Source of the DNA: Hydrogenobacter sp. T-2
GTDB taxonomy: Bacteria; Aquificota; Aquificia; Aquificales; Aquificaceae
NCBI RefSeq assembly: GCF_033971325.1
Contig: NZ_CP117180.1
Span: 192,041-256,040, forward strand
Direction: 5' to 3'
DNA: 64,000 nucleotides
In this document: positions 49,623 through 57,524 of the stretch, in pieces
Layout of the letters: every line of letters starts with the position of its first letter
Numbering within the stretch: position 1 is the stretch's first letter
Made by a program: the position numbers and the translations under genes
Notes under the pieces: generated by a model
What the model saw: only the letters and a program-made list of their open reading frames with translations
Database searches by the model: none
Told to the model about the DNA's origin: nothing

Positions 49623-50242
49623 TCTAATATCCCCGCGAGGAGAGTTTCACTTCCGAAGAAATATCCATGCCCCACATCTATGCCTAACTTGAGAGCTAAA
49701 TTAAGCTTCTTTAATGAATCTATGTTTTTAAAGCCAAGTTTTACTTTGAAAAGTTTAAAATTGGCTATTAGACGCTCCAGATTTGACATTTTTGTGTTTG
49801 TGTAGAAATCTTCACTAAAAAACACATAATCAAAAGTCCCTACTCTAAATTCTTTAACCTCATAACCAATTGTGCTGTATCCATCAAGGGCAGATTTTAA
49901 CCCGCTCTTCCTTAGGAAACTTATGGCTTCAGCTAAATCTGCTAGTTTCATATCCTGAGGAAGGCAAACAACGAAGTTTTTACTGATAATTGGAAGATGC
50001 TCAAGGTCCATAGCTATTGGTTTTTTGATAAAGATAGGCTTTGTGAGAACCTTTTTTGCTACCGCTTTTAGCACCATTGTTTCCGCTTGTGCCTTCAAGT
50101 CTTTGTCTACAATATCTTTGAAGCTAAGTTCTGAACTTCCAGAAAGTATCCTTGTCAAAACCCAGTATCCATGGAGGCTCTGATCCTTGAGATTTACTAC
50201 ACTCTCAAGGTTGGCGTAAACTTTTATACTTTTACCCTCCAT
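49619..50242 (-). CDS. Degenerate EAL-domain protein
   Basis: 207 residues from the ATG at 50242; a longer open frame upstream is antisense to the next gene and unlikely. The second half follows the EAL fold: FLRKSGLKSALDGYSTIGYE stands where active enzymes have an ALDDFGTGYS phrase, and LALKLGIDVGHGYFFG matches the usual GCDxGQGYxF end. The EAL motif itself and the metal acidic residues are missing or changed, so it should not hydrolyse cyclic-di-GMP. It may bind the nucleotide or act as a protein scaffold, as in YdiV-type proteins. Coupled to the TPR lipoprotein. Confidence 0.7.
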   Translation of the reverse strand: MEGKSIKVYANLESVVNLKDQSLHGYWVLTRILSGSSELSFKDIVDKDLKAQAETMVLKAVAKKVLTKPIFIKKPIAMDLEHLPIISKNFVVCLPQDMKLADLAEAISFLRKSGLKSALDGYSTIGYEVKEFRVGTFDYVFFSEDFYTNTKMSNLERLIANFKLFKVKLGFKNIDSLKKLNLALKLGIDVGHGYFFGSETLLAGILE

Positions 50243-50254
50243 CGGAAAATATGT

Positions 50255-50260
50255 TATAAT
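50255..50260 (+). promoter_or_regulatory. -10 box for the MoaD/ThiS-like gene
   Basis: TATAAT with TTTACC 18 bases upstream (50231-50236). It is followed closely by AAGGAGGT and the ATG at 50279, giving a very short leader in contrast to the leaderless genes nearby. Confidence 0.45.
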
Positions 50261-50278
50261 AAGTAAGGAGGTCTTGCA

Positions 50279-50560
50279 ATGGCTATAACTGTGAGAGTTC
50301 CCACACCTTTGAGAAGGATAACCAACGGTCAAGGTGAAGTTCAGGTGCAAGCAAGCACTATAAGAGAAGCAATAGAAAAACTTGAAGAATCCTACCCGGG
50401 CTTTAAGGAAAGGCTTGTAGACGAGCAAGGTGAAGTAAGAAGGTTTGTAAACCTCTACCTTAATGATGAAGACATAAGGTTTCTCAAGGGTCTTGACACA
50501 GAACTAAAGGATGGAGATGTGCTGTCTATAGTCCCTGCCATTGCAGGCGGTCATAGATGA
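50279..50560 (+). CDS. MoaD/ThiS-family ubiquitin-like sulfur carrier with extended C-terminus
   Basis: 93 residues of beta-grasp type: AITVRVPTPLRRI, VNLYLNDEDIRFL and LKDGDVLSIVPAIAGG. Sulfur carriers of this family end in a diglycine that is adenylated and thiocarboxylated; here two further residues (H, R) follow GG. That tail would have to be removed, as in the CysO/Mec pathway, or the protein may work differently. Candidate roles are molybdopterin, thiazole, tRNA thiolation or cysteine synthesis. AAGGAGGT precedes the ATG. The last 10 bases overlap the convergent gene. Confidence 0.85.
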   Translation: MAITVRVPTPLRRITNGQGEVQVQASTIREAIEKLEESYPGFKERLVDEQGEVRRFVNLYLNDEDIRFLKGLDTELKDGDVLSIVPAIAGGHR

Positions 50561-50799
50561 AGTCTCTCAATACTTAGCAATATATCCTCAAAGAGTGCAA
50601 GGGCAAGCCCTTGGTGAGGTAGCTGTATAACGAGCCTTTCTATACCGCCTGTATAGACTATAACCGTATCTTCTTTTAGTTCTATAGTTCTGATATGAGA
50701 GTAGGGCACCGCTATAACTTTGTCTTCTCTTCTGTATATGAAATAACTTGATTCTATTTCTATGCCATAATTTCTAAGCTCTTCTCTCCTGCTTTTCAT
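50551..50799 (-). CDS. Small hypothetical protein
   Basis: 82 residues; no family recognised. Mixed charged and beta-forming composition (YFIYRREDKVIAVPYSHIRT, DTVIVYTGG) suggests a small beta domain, possibly PH-like or LytTR-like, without signal or membrane segments. It overlaps the upstream methyltransferase by four bases and is probably translated with it. Confidence 0.6.
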   Translation of the reverse strand: MKSRREELRNYGIEIESSYFIYRREDKVIAVPYSHIRTIELKEDTVIVYTGGIERLVIQLPHQGLALALFEDILLSIERLHL

Positions 50800-51425
50800 A
50801 CCAACCCAGGTGGTATCTTTATTGGGCTTTCAAACCTTTCTGGCTCTTGTTTTAGCACCATGGCGTAAACGCCAAAGCAGTATTTTCCAAGCTCTACCAC
50901 CCTCCCTACTCTTAAGCCCGCCTCTTCAAGCATAAGACCTATTTCCCACTCAGAGTAAACTTCTTCTGGCGGAGGACCCTTGTCCCTTTCTTCCTTCTTC
51001 CAGTCTATTATAGAAACATATGCCAAGGGTTTGCAAACTCTTTTTATCTCCTCCATATAGCCCACTGGCTCTTCAAGTTCATGAAATACAAAGGTCATAA
51101 AGACAAAATCTACCAAGTTATCCGAAAGGGGTATGCGGTTCTCTTCCGAAAGTAATACCTCCACGTTAGATAGCCCAAGCTCTTTTACCTTTTTGCTTGC
51201 ATACTCCACTGCCAGAGGTTCTGTGTCTATGGCATATACCTTGCCCTCTGAGCCTACCGCCTCTGAAAGGTATGGCAGGTAAAAGCCTGCACCAGTGCCC
51301 ACATCAAGCACCTTCATACCCTTTCTTAGCCCAAACTCCCTTAGGACCTTCTGAGGGTCAAAGAGCTCAAGCCTGCTGGGGTCGTCAAGTTTTTGCAGTT
51401 TTGAGGGGTCAAATTTATGTCCCAT
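50796..51425 (-). CDS. Class I SAM-dependent methyltransferase
   Basis: 209 residues. MKVLDVGTGAGFYLPYLSEA is motif I, VYAIDTEPLAVEYA motif II, and LVDFVFMTFVFHELEEP a later UbiE-like motif. The N-terminal HKFDPSKLQKLDDPSRLELF occurs in a widespread bacterial group of unknown substrate. The absence of the three conserved cysteines argues against an arsenite methyltransferase. It lies 7 bases downstream of uvrB on the same strand and is cotranscribed with the small gene that follows. Confidence 0.85.
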   Translation of the reverse strand: MGHKFDPSKLQKLDDPSRLELFDPQKVLREFGLRKGMKVLDVGTGAGFYLPYLSEAVGSEGKVYAIDTEPLAVEYASKKVKELGLSNVEVLLSEENRIPLSDNLVDFVFMTFVFHELEEPVGYMEEIKRVCKPLAYVSIIDWKKEERDKGPPPEEVYSEWEIGLMLEEAGLRVGRVVELGKYCFGVYAMVLKQEPERFESPIKIPPGLV

Positions 51426-51432
51426 GAGAAAA

Positions 51433-53424
51433 TTATATTAGCTTTAGAAGTTCTCTGAGCTGTTTTATCTCATCTCTTAGCTTTGCAGCCTTTTCAAACT
51501 CCCACCTTTTGGCACATTCCCACATTTCCTTTTCCAACTTGCTTATCCTCTGTATTAGGTCTTCCTCTGAGGATATGCCTTTGGGTAGCTTTAGGGGGAG
51601 CTTTACATAGTCCAGCTCCTCTATAGCCAAAAGCTCCTTTATAGGCTTTACTATACTCTTTGGAGTTATGCCATGTTCTTGGTTGTATTTCTCTTGAAGC
51701 TGTCTTCTTCTGTTTGTCTCTTCTATTGCCCTTCTCATAGACTCTGTAATCCTGTCCGCATAAAGGATAGCTTTGCCGTTTATATTTCTTGCGGAGCGAC
51801 CTATAGTCTGAATAAGAGAGGTGTAGCTTCTGAGAAAGCCTTCCTTGTCCGCCTCAAGTATGGCAACAAGGGAAACCTCTGGTAGGTCAAGCCCCTCCCT
51901 TAGTAGGTTAACGCCCACTATAACCTCAACAGTGCCTTCTCTTAGCTCCTTTACCACCTTTGCCCTTTCTATGGCGTCAAGGTCTGAGTGCAGGTATTTT
52001 GCCTTTATACCTCTTTCGTTTAAATACTCGGAGACCTCCTCCGCAAGTCTTTTGGTAGTAGTCAAAACCAAAGCCCTTTCTTTTCTCTTTTTCCTTTCTT
52101 GAATTTCTCTTATCAAGTCTTCAAGCTGGTTTCTTGTGGGACGCACTTCTACCACAGGGTCAAGAAGCCCAGTAGGTCGGACAATCTGCTCCACTATTAC
52201 ACCCTTGCTCCTTTGGACCTCCCAATCTCCAGGGGTTGCGGACATGTATATAACTTGGTTGAGCTTTTGCAGGAACTCCTCAAACTTAAGAGGTCTATTG
52301 TCAAGGGCGGAGGGAAGTCTCCAGCCGTATTCTACGAGTTTTTCCTTTCTTGAACGGTCTCCGTTATACATGGCTCTGACCTGAGGAATAGTCACGTGGG
52401 ATTCATCCACTATAAGCAGAAAATCCTCAGGAAAATAGTCAAGAAGGGTAAAGGGTGGCTCTCCCGGTTTTCTACCCTCAAAGTATCTGGAATAGTTTTC
52501 TATTCCCTTACAATGTCCAAGTTCCCTTATCATCTCCATATCGTGCATGGTTCTTTGATAGAGCCTTTGGGCTTCCACAAGTTTTCCATTAACCTTAAAC
52601 CACTCAACCCTTTCCTTTAGGTCCTTCTCAATCTCTCTTAGGGCTTCCTCTATGGTATCCCTTGGTGCCACATAGTGGCTTGCGGGAAAGAGAACAACCT
52701 TTTTGAGGTCTTTTATCTTATGTCTGTTCAAGGCATCCATCAAGCTAATGGAATCTATCTCATCATCCCAAAACTCAATCCTTATAAGCTGGTCTTCCAT
52801 ATCTGAAGGGACAACCTCAAGGGCACTGCCTTTTACCGTAAAGGTTGCCCTTCTTATGGCATAGTCGTTCCTTTCGTAGCCTATTTCTACCAGCTTCCTT
52901 GTGAGTTTACTTAGGCTATACCTCTGACCCACCTCAAGGGATATCCTCAAGGAATAGTAAGCCTGTGGCGAGCCAAGACCATATATGCAAGAAACAGAGG
53001 CAATCACTATAACATCTCGCCTTTCAAGAACCGATACAGTGGCAGAATGTCTGTATCTCTCAAGAATCTCATTTATGCTCGCATCCTTTTCTATGTAGAG
53101 GTCTTTTTCTGGTATGTATGCCTCTGGCTGATAGTAGTCGTAATAGGAAATGAAGTATTCTACTGCGTTTTCTGGAAAGAGTTCCTTTAGCTCCCTGTAT
53201 AGCTGTGCGGCGAGTATTTTGTTATGGGCTATTATAAGAGTTGGCTTGTTATACTTCTCTATTACATTTGCTATAGTAAAGGTTTTGCCTGTGCCGGTGG
53301 CACCCAAAAGCACCTGCTCCTTTACTCCAGACTCCAAGTTTTCAAGAAGCTCCTTTATAGCCTTTGGTTGGTCTCCTGCAGGTTTGAGAGGAGCCTTAAT
53401 GCTAAAGCCAGTAAGAGTTTTCAT
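51433..53424 (-). CDS. uvrB: Excinuclease ABC subunit B
   Basis: 663 residues, full length. [15 protein letters not shown] is the Walker A motif, [17 protein letters not shown] the beta-hairpin that probes DNA damage, DESHVTIPQ the helicase motif II, and [19 protein letters not shown] motif VI; a C-terminal UVR motif ([20 protein letters not shown]) binds UvrC. It acts with UvrA and UvrC in nucleotide excision repair. Divergent from pseG with only 18 bases between starts; a TAAATT box 7 bases upstream fits leaderless transcription. Confidence 0.98.
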   Translation of the reverse strand: MKTLTGFSIKAPLKPAGDQPKAIKELLENLESGVKEQVLLGATGTGKTFTIANVIEKYNKPTLIIAHNKILAAQLYRELKELFPENAVEYFISYYDYYQPEAYIPEKDLYIEKDASINEILERYRHSATVSVLERRDVIVIASVSCIYGLGSPQAYYSLRISLEVGQRYSLSKLTRKLVEIGYERNDYAIRRATFTVKGSALEVVPSDMEDQLIRIEFWDDEIDSISLMDALNRHKIKDLKKVVLFPASHYVAPRDTIEEALREIEKDLKERVEWFKVNGKLVEAQRLYQRTMHDMEMIRELGHCKGIENYSRYFEGRKPGEPPFTLLDYFPEDFLLIVDESHVTIPQVRAMYNGDRSRKEKLVEYGWRLPSALDNRPLKFEEFLQKLNQVIYMSATPGDWEVQRSKGVIVEQIVRPTGLLDPVVEVRPTRNQLEDLIREIQERKKRKERALVLTTTKRLAEEVSEYLNERGIKAKYLHSDLDAIERAKVVKELREGTVEVIVGVNLLREGLDLPEVSLVAILEADKEGFLRSYTSLIQTIGRSARNINGKAILYADRITESMRRAIEETNRRRQLQEKYNQEHGITPKSIVKPIKELLAIEELDYVKLPLKLPKGISSEEDLIQRISKLEKEMWECAKRWEFEKAAKLRDEIKQLRELLKLI

Positions 53425-53428
53425 AACT

Positions 53429-53434
53429 TATAAT
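53429..53434 (+). promoter_or_regulatory. -10 box between uvrB and pseG
   Basis: TATAAT ending 8 bases before the pseG GTG. The surrounding TTATAA is symmetric and may also serve uvrB. No clear -35 and no Shine-Dalgarno site. Confidence 0.4.
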
Positions 53435-53442
53435 TTAAACCT

Positions 53443-54429
53443 GTGAAAGCACTCCTGCTAACAGAAGGCTCCTCTTCCATCGGGCACGGACACATAACAA
53501 GATGCCTCTCTTTATATCAGGCTTTTGAAACCCTCGGGCATGAACCCTTTTTACTCGTGGCAGGAGACAGCTCTGTGGAGAGCCTTTTGAAAGATAAAAA
53601 CCATAGGGTCTTTGACTGGCATAAAAACTGGAAAACCCTAATTGAGAATATAGAAGACTATAATGTGGTAGTAGTGGACTCTTACCTTGCAAGTGAGGAA
53701 TTCTATCAAGAAATATCCAAAAGGGTAAAGCGTAAACTTTACATAGATGACTACAAGAGGATTGACTATCCTTCAGGCATCGTGCTAAACGGAGGCGTAT
53801 ACGCTCATGAATTGGCATATCCTCAGAAAAAGGGTCTTAAATACCTTCTTGGACCCAGATATATACCTCTCAGAAGTGCCTTTTGGAAGGTAAAGAGAAG
53901 GAACATAAGGCAAAAAGCTAAAAGGATACTCATAACCTTTGGCGGAGACGATTCAAGAAACATGACGCCAAAAGTTTTAAAATCGCTTAAGGAAAACTTC
54001 AAAGACCTTGAGTTTTTGGTTGTTGTTGGCAAGGGCTTTCGCAATGTTGAGGAGATAAGGGCTTTGGCGGACAGGCAAGTTAGGGTTTTTGAGGGTCTTA
54101 ATGCAGAGGGCATGAGGGAGCTTATGCTTTTGGCGGACATAACCATAAGTGCGGGAGGGCAAACAACCTACGAGCTTGCGAGGATTGGCACGCCTGCAGT
54201 CCTTGTGGCAGTAGCAGAGAACCAGCTGTTAAACTGCAAAGGGTGGCATAATACAGGCTTTGCCCTTTACACAGGCTGGTGGGAGGATAAAGATATAATT
54301 GAAAAGGTTATCCTCTATACAGAAAGCCTAATGGACTATAAGGTAAGAGAAAGGATGGCAAAAGTAGGCAAAAAGACTGTAGATGGAAAGGGAGCTTTGA
54401 GAGTTGTAAAAGAGCTTACAAAGGATTAA
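53443..54429 (+). CDS. pseG: PseG-like UDP-sugar hydrolase of pseudaminic acid synthesis
   Basis: 328 residues, GTG start. A GT-B-like enzyme that removes UDP from 2,4-diacetamido-2,4,6-trideoxy-altrose. Seen: GSSSIGHGHITRCLSL, with the family GxGH histidine (H17), IDDYKRIDY, LLGPRYIPLRSAFW, and ISAGGQTTYELARIGTPAVLV, the UDP-binding segment that includes the conserved ENQ (AENQLLN). PseG sequences are distinct enough for a firm family call, but related hydrolases also serve legionaminic acid synthesis. PseH is found 1.2 kb away on the other strand; PseB, C, F and I are not in the window except possibly the aminotransferase at the left edge. Confidence 0.88.
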   Translation: MKALLLTEGSSSIGHGHITRCLSLYQAFETLGHEPFLLVAGDSSVESLLKDKNHRVFDWHKNWKTLIENIEDYNVVVVDSYLASEEFYQEISKRVKRKLYIDDYKRIDYPSGIVLNGGVYAHELAYPQKKGLKYLLGPRYIPLRSAFWKVKRRNIRQKAKRILITFGGDDSRNMTPKVLKSLKENFKDLEFLVVVGKGFRNVEEIRALADRQVRVFEGLNAEGMRELMLLADITISAGGQTTYELARIGTPAVLVAVAENQLLNCKGWHNTGFALYTGWWEDKDIIEKVILYTESLMDYKVRERMAKVGKKTVDGKGALRVVKELTKD

Positions 54430-54439
54430 TATTATCCCT

Positions 54440-55168
54440 ATGGAACAGCTGGAACTTCAAAAAAGCTATCAAATAAGGAACTTCTATGACCTATTGCAGG
54501 CTCTCAGAGAACATCCCGAGTGGCTTGAGGAACTGAGAACTCTTATACTGACCGCAGACCTTATAGAGCTACCCAAGAAGTTTGACAGGTTTGTAAAGGA
54601 AAGGTTTGAGCCCTTAGAGGAAAAGGTTGCCAAAATTCAAGAGGACGTGGAGGCAGTAAAACAAACCACTGCACGAACTGAAAAAAGGGTTGAAGTCCTT
54701 GAGAAAGATGTCGCATGGCTAAAAAAGGAGGTAAAATCTTTAAAGGTGGATGTGGCATCTTTGAAAGGCGATAATCTTGAAAGAAAGGTTAGAGAAAAAG
54801 CACCTGCGTATTTTGGTAGATTTTTCAGAAAGATAAAGGTCATAGACATACAACAATGGGCAGAAAAACTTGACGATGCGGAAGAACAAGGCTTGATAAC
54901 TCCCGAAGAAAGAGAAAAAGCCTTAAACCTTGATATTTTGCTAAGGGCTAAAAAAGGAGAGAAAGAATTCCTTCTTGCTGTTGAAGTGTCCTATACTGTA
55001 GACGAAAAAGATGCATTAAGGGCTTTGGAAAGAGCAAACATTTTCTATAAACTCTATCAAATAGAAACTATACCAGTAGTGATAGGTGTTGAAATCCCTC
55101 CAGAGCTTGAAGAAAGACATAAGGAAGTGCTCTTTACAAGGGTTGTTCAGGAACAGAACCCTTCTTAA
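54440..55168 (+). CDS. Coiled-coil protein with a PD-(D/E)XK nuclease-like C-terminal domain
   Basis: 242 residues. Residues about 45-120 form a coiled coil (EEKVAKIQEDVEAVKQ, EKRVEVLEKDVAWLKKEVKS). Residues about 125-230 contain LNLDILLRAKKGEKEFLLAVEVSYTV: a D, then an E-x-V pair with hydrophobic strands, a weak form of the PD-(D/E)XK core seen in DUF3782-like proteins common in thermophiles. Whether the site is active is doubtful, because the lysine is replaced. It starts 10 bases after pseG, so probably cotranscribed. It overlaps the pseH end by 35 bases. Confidence 0.7.
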   Translation: MEQLELQKSYQIRNFYDLLQALREHPEWLEELRTLILTADLIELPKKFDRFVKERFEPLEEKVAKIQEDVEAVKQTTARTEKRVEVLEKDVAWLKKEVKSLKVDVASLKGDNLERKVREKAPAYFGRFFRKIKVIDIQQWAEKLDDAEEQGLITPEEREKALNLDILLRAKKGEKEFLLAVEVSYTVDEKDALRALERANIFYKLYQIETIPVVIGVEIPPELEERHKEVLFTRVVQEQNPS

Positions 55169-55646
55169 TAATCCCCATCACTATCACATCCTTCCATCTT
55201 CCATCCTTAAAAACAAACTCCTTTAGCCTACCCTCCTCTTCAAAGCCCATCCTTTTGTGAAAATTTATAACTCTTTCATTATCTTCTATAACCTCAAGTT
55301 TTAGAGTATGCAACTGTGCAACATCAAAAGCAAGACTTATGGCACTCTTTTCCAAAATAAGACCCGCTCCATGAATTTTCTCTTCTGGGTTTGCGTATAT
55401 GCCAAAATAGGCATTGCAATTGCGAAAATCTACCTTTGTCAAGCTAAGCACACCAACAGCCTTATCAACCTTGTAAACAAGGTAGTAAAAATTCCTTTTG
55501 TCGTGCCTTAGAGTTTCTATAAAACTAAGATGTTCTTCTTTGCTTATCTCATGGTCTGTATACATCCACCTTCTAACCTCTGGATGATTTCTCCACCTTC
55601 TGACCATTTCAATCTCTTCCTCATTCAGGTTCACGAAGTTCTTCAA
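55134..55646 (-). CDS. pseH: PseH-like amino-sugar N-acetyltransferase
   Basis: 170 residues if TTG at 55646 is used; it has GGAG eight bases upstream, whereas a GTG at 55652 is too close to it. The GNAT fold begins KNFVNLNEEEIEMVRRWRNH and continues with YLVYKVDKAVGVLSLTKVDF, NAYFGIYANPEEKIHGAGLI and EVIEDNERVINFHKRMGFEEEG, all typical of PseH, which acetylates the 4-amino group of the pseudaminic-acid precursor. The frame stays open for 39 further codons upstream to an ATG next to a nine-G run inside the formyltransferase gene. Overlaps that gene by about 26 bases. Confidence 0.87.
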   Translation of the reverse strand: MKNFVNLNEEEIEMVRRWRNHPEVRRWMYTDHEISKEEHLSFIETLRHDKRNFYYLVYKVDKAVGVLSLTKVDFRNCNAYFGIYANPEEKIHGAGLILEKSAISLAFDVAQLHTLKLEVIEDNERVINFHKRMGFEEEGRLKEFVFKDGRWKDVIVMGIIKKGSVPEQPL

Positions 55647-56241
55647 TAGCACATCTCCAAGCTCTATATTTCTCCTTAAGTTCTCTGATGGGTGTATCCC
55701 ATCCTTTTTCTCTGATAAAGGGCTCAAATATACTGTATTCTTTTCTGTAATGCTTTGACCCCCCCCCATGTTGTTTAATGGGCTTTATTTTCAAGGTTTT
55801 TATACTTTCCCAGTTTTCTTTAAAAAGCTCTTGAATTTCTCTATGGAGTTTCAAGTATGAACTTCTTAGTGTTTCCTTTTCCTCATCTATAAAAACCTCT
55901 TTTTGCACCAATATGTCTCCAGTATCCACACCTTCATCCACAAGATGAATAGTCACACCCTTTGGTGTGTCTTCCAAAAAGCTCCATACATTTGGATAAG
56001 CACCTCTATTATAAGGAAGAAAGGATATGTGAAGATTTATTATTCTTGGATAGTAAGCTCTTACTACTTCCTTTGGTATTATGTGCTTGTAGTTGTAGCT
56101 TATTATGAAGTCTGGGTTTATTTTTTTGACAATATCCAAATCTATCCTGTCTTGTGTATAAACCACTTCCTCCTCGATACTCTTCAAAAACTCCACAAGC
56201 TCAAGACTGAAAGAATTGCCTCCAAGAAATAAGATTCTCAT
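55621..56241 (-). CDS. Formyltransferase-family protein (sugar N-formyltransferase-like)
   Basis: 206 residues with the formyltetrahydrofolate-dependent fold. The catalytic triad is visible: N69 and H71 in NLHISFLPYNRGAYPNVWSF, and D106 in DEGVDTGDIL. Small enzymes of this type formylate amino groups of nucleotide sugars such as those made by DegT aminotransferases. Codons 159-161 are nine consecutive G residues; slippage by one base would change the frame. The last 45 residues lie after this run. ATG overlaps the end of the upstream DUF4910 gene by four bases. Confidence 0.88.
   Translation of the reverse strand: MRILFLGGNSFSLELVEFLKSIEEEVVYTQDRIDLDIVKKINPDFIISYNYKHIIPKEVVRAYYPRIINLHISFLPYNRGAYPNVWSFLEDTPKGVTIHLVDEGVDTGDILVQKEVFIDEEKETLRSSYLKLHREIQELFKENWESIKTLKIKPIKQHGGGSKHYRKEYSIFEPFIREKGWDTPIRELKEKYRAWRCAIEELREPE
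55759..55767 (-). repeat. Homopolymeric G9 tract in the formyltransferase gene
   Basis: Nine consecutive C on the plus strand (G on the coding strand). It is the longest G/C homopolymer noticed in the window. Runs of this length are prone to slipped-strand changes and, in other bacteria, to phase variation. Confidence 0.85.
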
Positions 56242-57524
56242 TCAACTCTCCTTATCAAGCCATGCTCTTTGAGTAAATTTGCCACACCGATTAGTCTATA
56301 TGCAGGCTTTCTTATGTGGTTGGCTATGTCTATCAGGTCATTCTTACCATCCGCATAAGCTAGAAAATCCAGTATGGTTTTATAGAAATCTGATATAGTT
56401 CCGTCAGATATGTTATGGTATAAACCTCTCTTTCCTAATTGTGGTTCACATGGTTGACTTGCTACATAAACAAAGTTGCTTTCCAAAGTGTCTATTATAT
56501 TACTATAGAAATTATAGCTTTCTTCTAAAGCGTCAGGTGTTATAAAGTTCAAATCGTCAAGAGATGTATGGTATTCTTTGTATTCCCCATATTTAGTCCT
56601 TGTTATAGAGCAAAAAGGCAAGTCTACACCCGGAGAACAATATTGCCTTTCATCTGAACCCCTATCAAGGTATGTATACCTTCTATAATCTACAATTTCA
56701 TAATCAAGAAGATTAAGGGCTACTTTGTCTGCCAAGGTGTTACCATACCTGCTTGGTATATAGGAAAATTTGCCAGGATCACCCACGCAAGTTATTACAA
56801 AACCAGCTATAACTTTATTTTTCAGCCTCTCAAGGTTTTTTGAAATATAACATATTGAACCTATCGTCTCTGGAAGAAATAAAAACCTATAACTTAGTCT
56901 ATTTTCTCCTCTTTTGTCCAATACTCTTTTTGCCAGAAAAGTTGTTAACGAGGGACCAGAAAGCTCATTGTTTCCCATAGATGGATGACAAACATATGTA
57001 GAAAAAACTACTTCCTTGTCCTCCTTACCAGGCACATATAACTCTCCGTAGTTTACATATCCCGGATAGTGTTCACTTTTTATTACCACTCTATATTTTG
57101 AATTTCTGTTTAATCTTTTATACTGTTCGTAGCTTATGCAAAAGCCCCAGTATGGGCTATAGTATGAGGTTATGTATGGGATTGCGTTTGGTAAGTCTTC
57201 CCTATAGTGTAGGCGTTTTTCCAGCTCCTCAAAAGTTAAAACTTGGTCTACTGGTATGGAATAGTTTACTATATGCAGGTTATGGTTTTTTAGGTCTACC
57301 ACTATCTTCCCAGTTTCAAGCTCTTGAATGTATGCCTCATCTATCTTCCACTCAAGAGGCACAGTCCAGTCAAAGCATTCGCTACCGCTTGGAAATCCAC
57401 CTATCTCAAGCTGTGGTATGTGAGATTTTATGGTCTCCAAAAACTTTCTAAGTCCAGGACCGCTTATGCTGGTAAGTATAGGATAAAGCTCCTTAGCCAG
57501 TTTGTATATCTCCTCACCTACCAT
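56238..57524 (-). CDS. DUF4910-family aminopeptidase-like protein
   Basis: 428 residues. An M28-type zinc aminopeptidase fold with an inserted DUF2172 region: WKIDEAYIQELETGKIVVDL, SYYSPYWGFCISYEQYKRL, then STYVCHPSMGNNELSGP (H180 and E187 probable zinc/catalytic residues), LFLPETIGSICYISKN, RGSDERQYCSPG and EYHTSLDD. A winged-helix tail closes the protein (DLIDIANHIRKPAYRL). These proteins occur in surface polysaccharide loci and may cleave amide-linked sugar or amino-acid groups. It overlaps the fusion gene upstream by 11 bases. Confidence 0.88.
   Translation of the reverse strand: MVGEEIYKLAKELYPILTSISGPGLRKFLETIKSHIPQLEIGGFPSGSECFDWTVPLEWKIDEAYIQELETGKIVVDLKNHNLHIVNYSIPVDQVLTFEELEKRLHYREDLPNAIPYITSYYSPYWGFCISYEQYKRLNRNSKYRVVIKSEHYPGYVNYGELYVPGKEDKEVVFSTYVCHPSMGNNELSGPSLTTFLAKRVLDKRGENRLSYRFLFLPETIGSICYISKNLERLKNKVIAGFVITCVGDPGKFSYIPSRYGNTLADKVALNLLDYEIVDYRRYTYLDRGSDERQYCSPGVDLPFCSITRTKYGEYKEYHTSLDDLNFITPDALEESYNFYSNIIDTLESNFVYVASQPCEPQLGKRGLYHNISDGTISDFYKTILDFLAYADGKNDLIDIANHIRKPAYRLIGVANLLKEHGLIRRVE

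Noticed and set aside
50243..50428. 62-residue N-terminal extension of the EAL-like protein
   Set aside because: It runs antisense through the MoaD-like gene and its promoter, and the residues resemble no domain.
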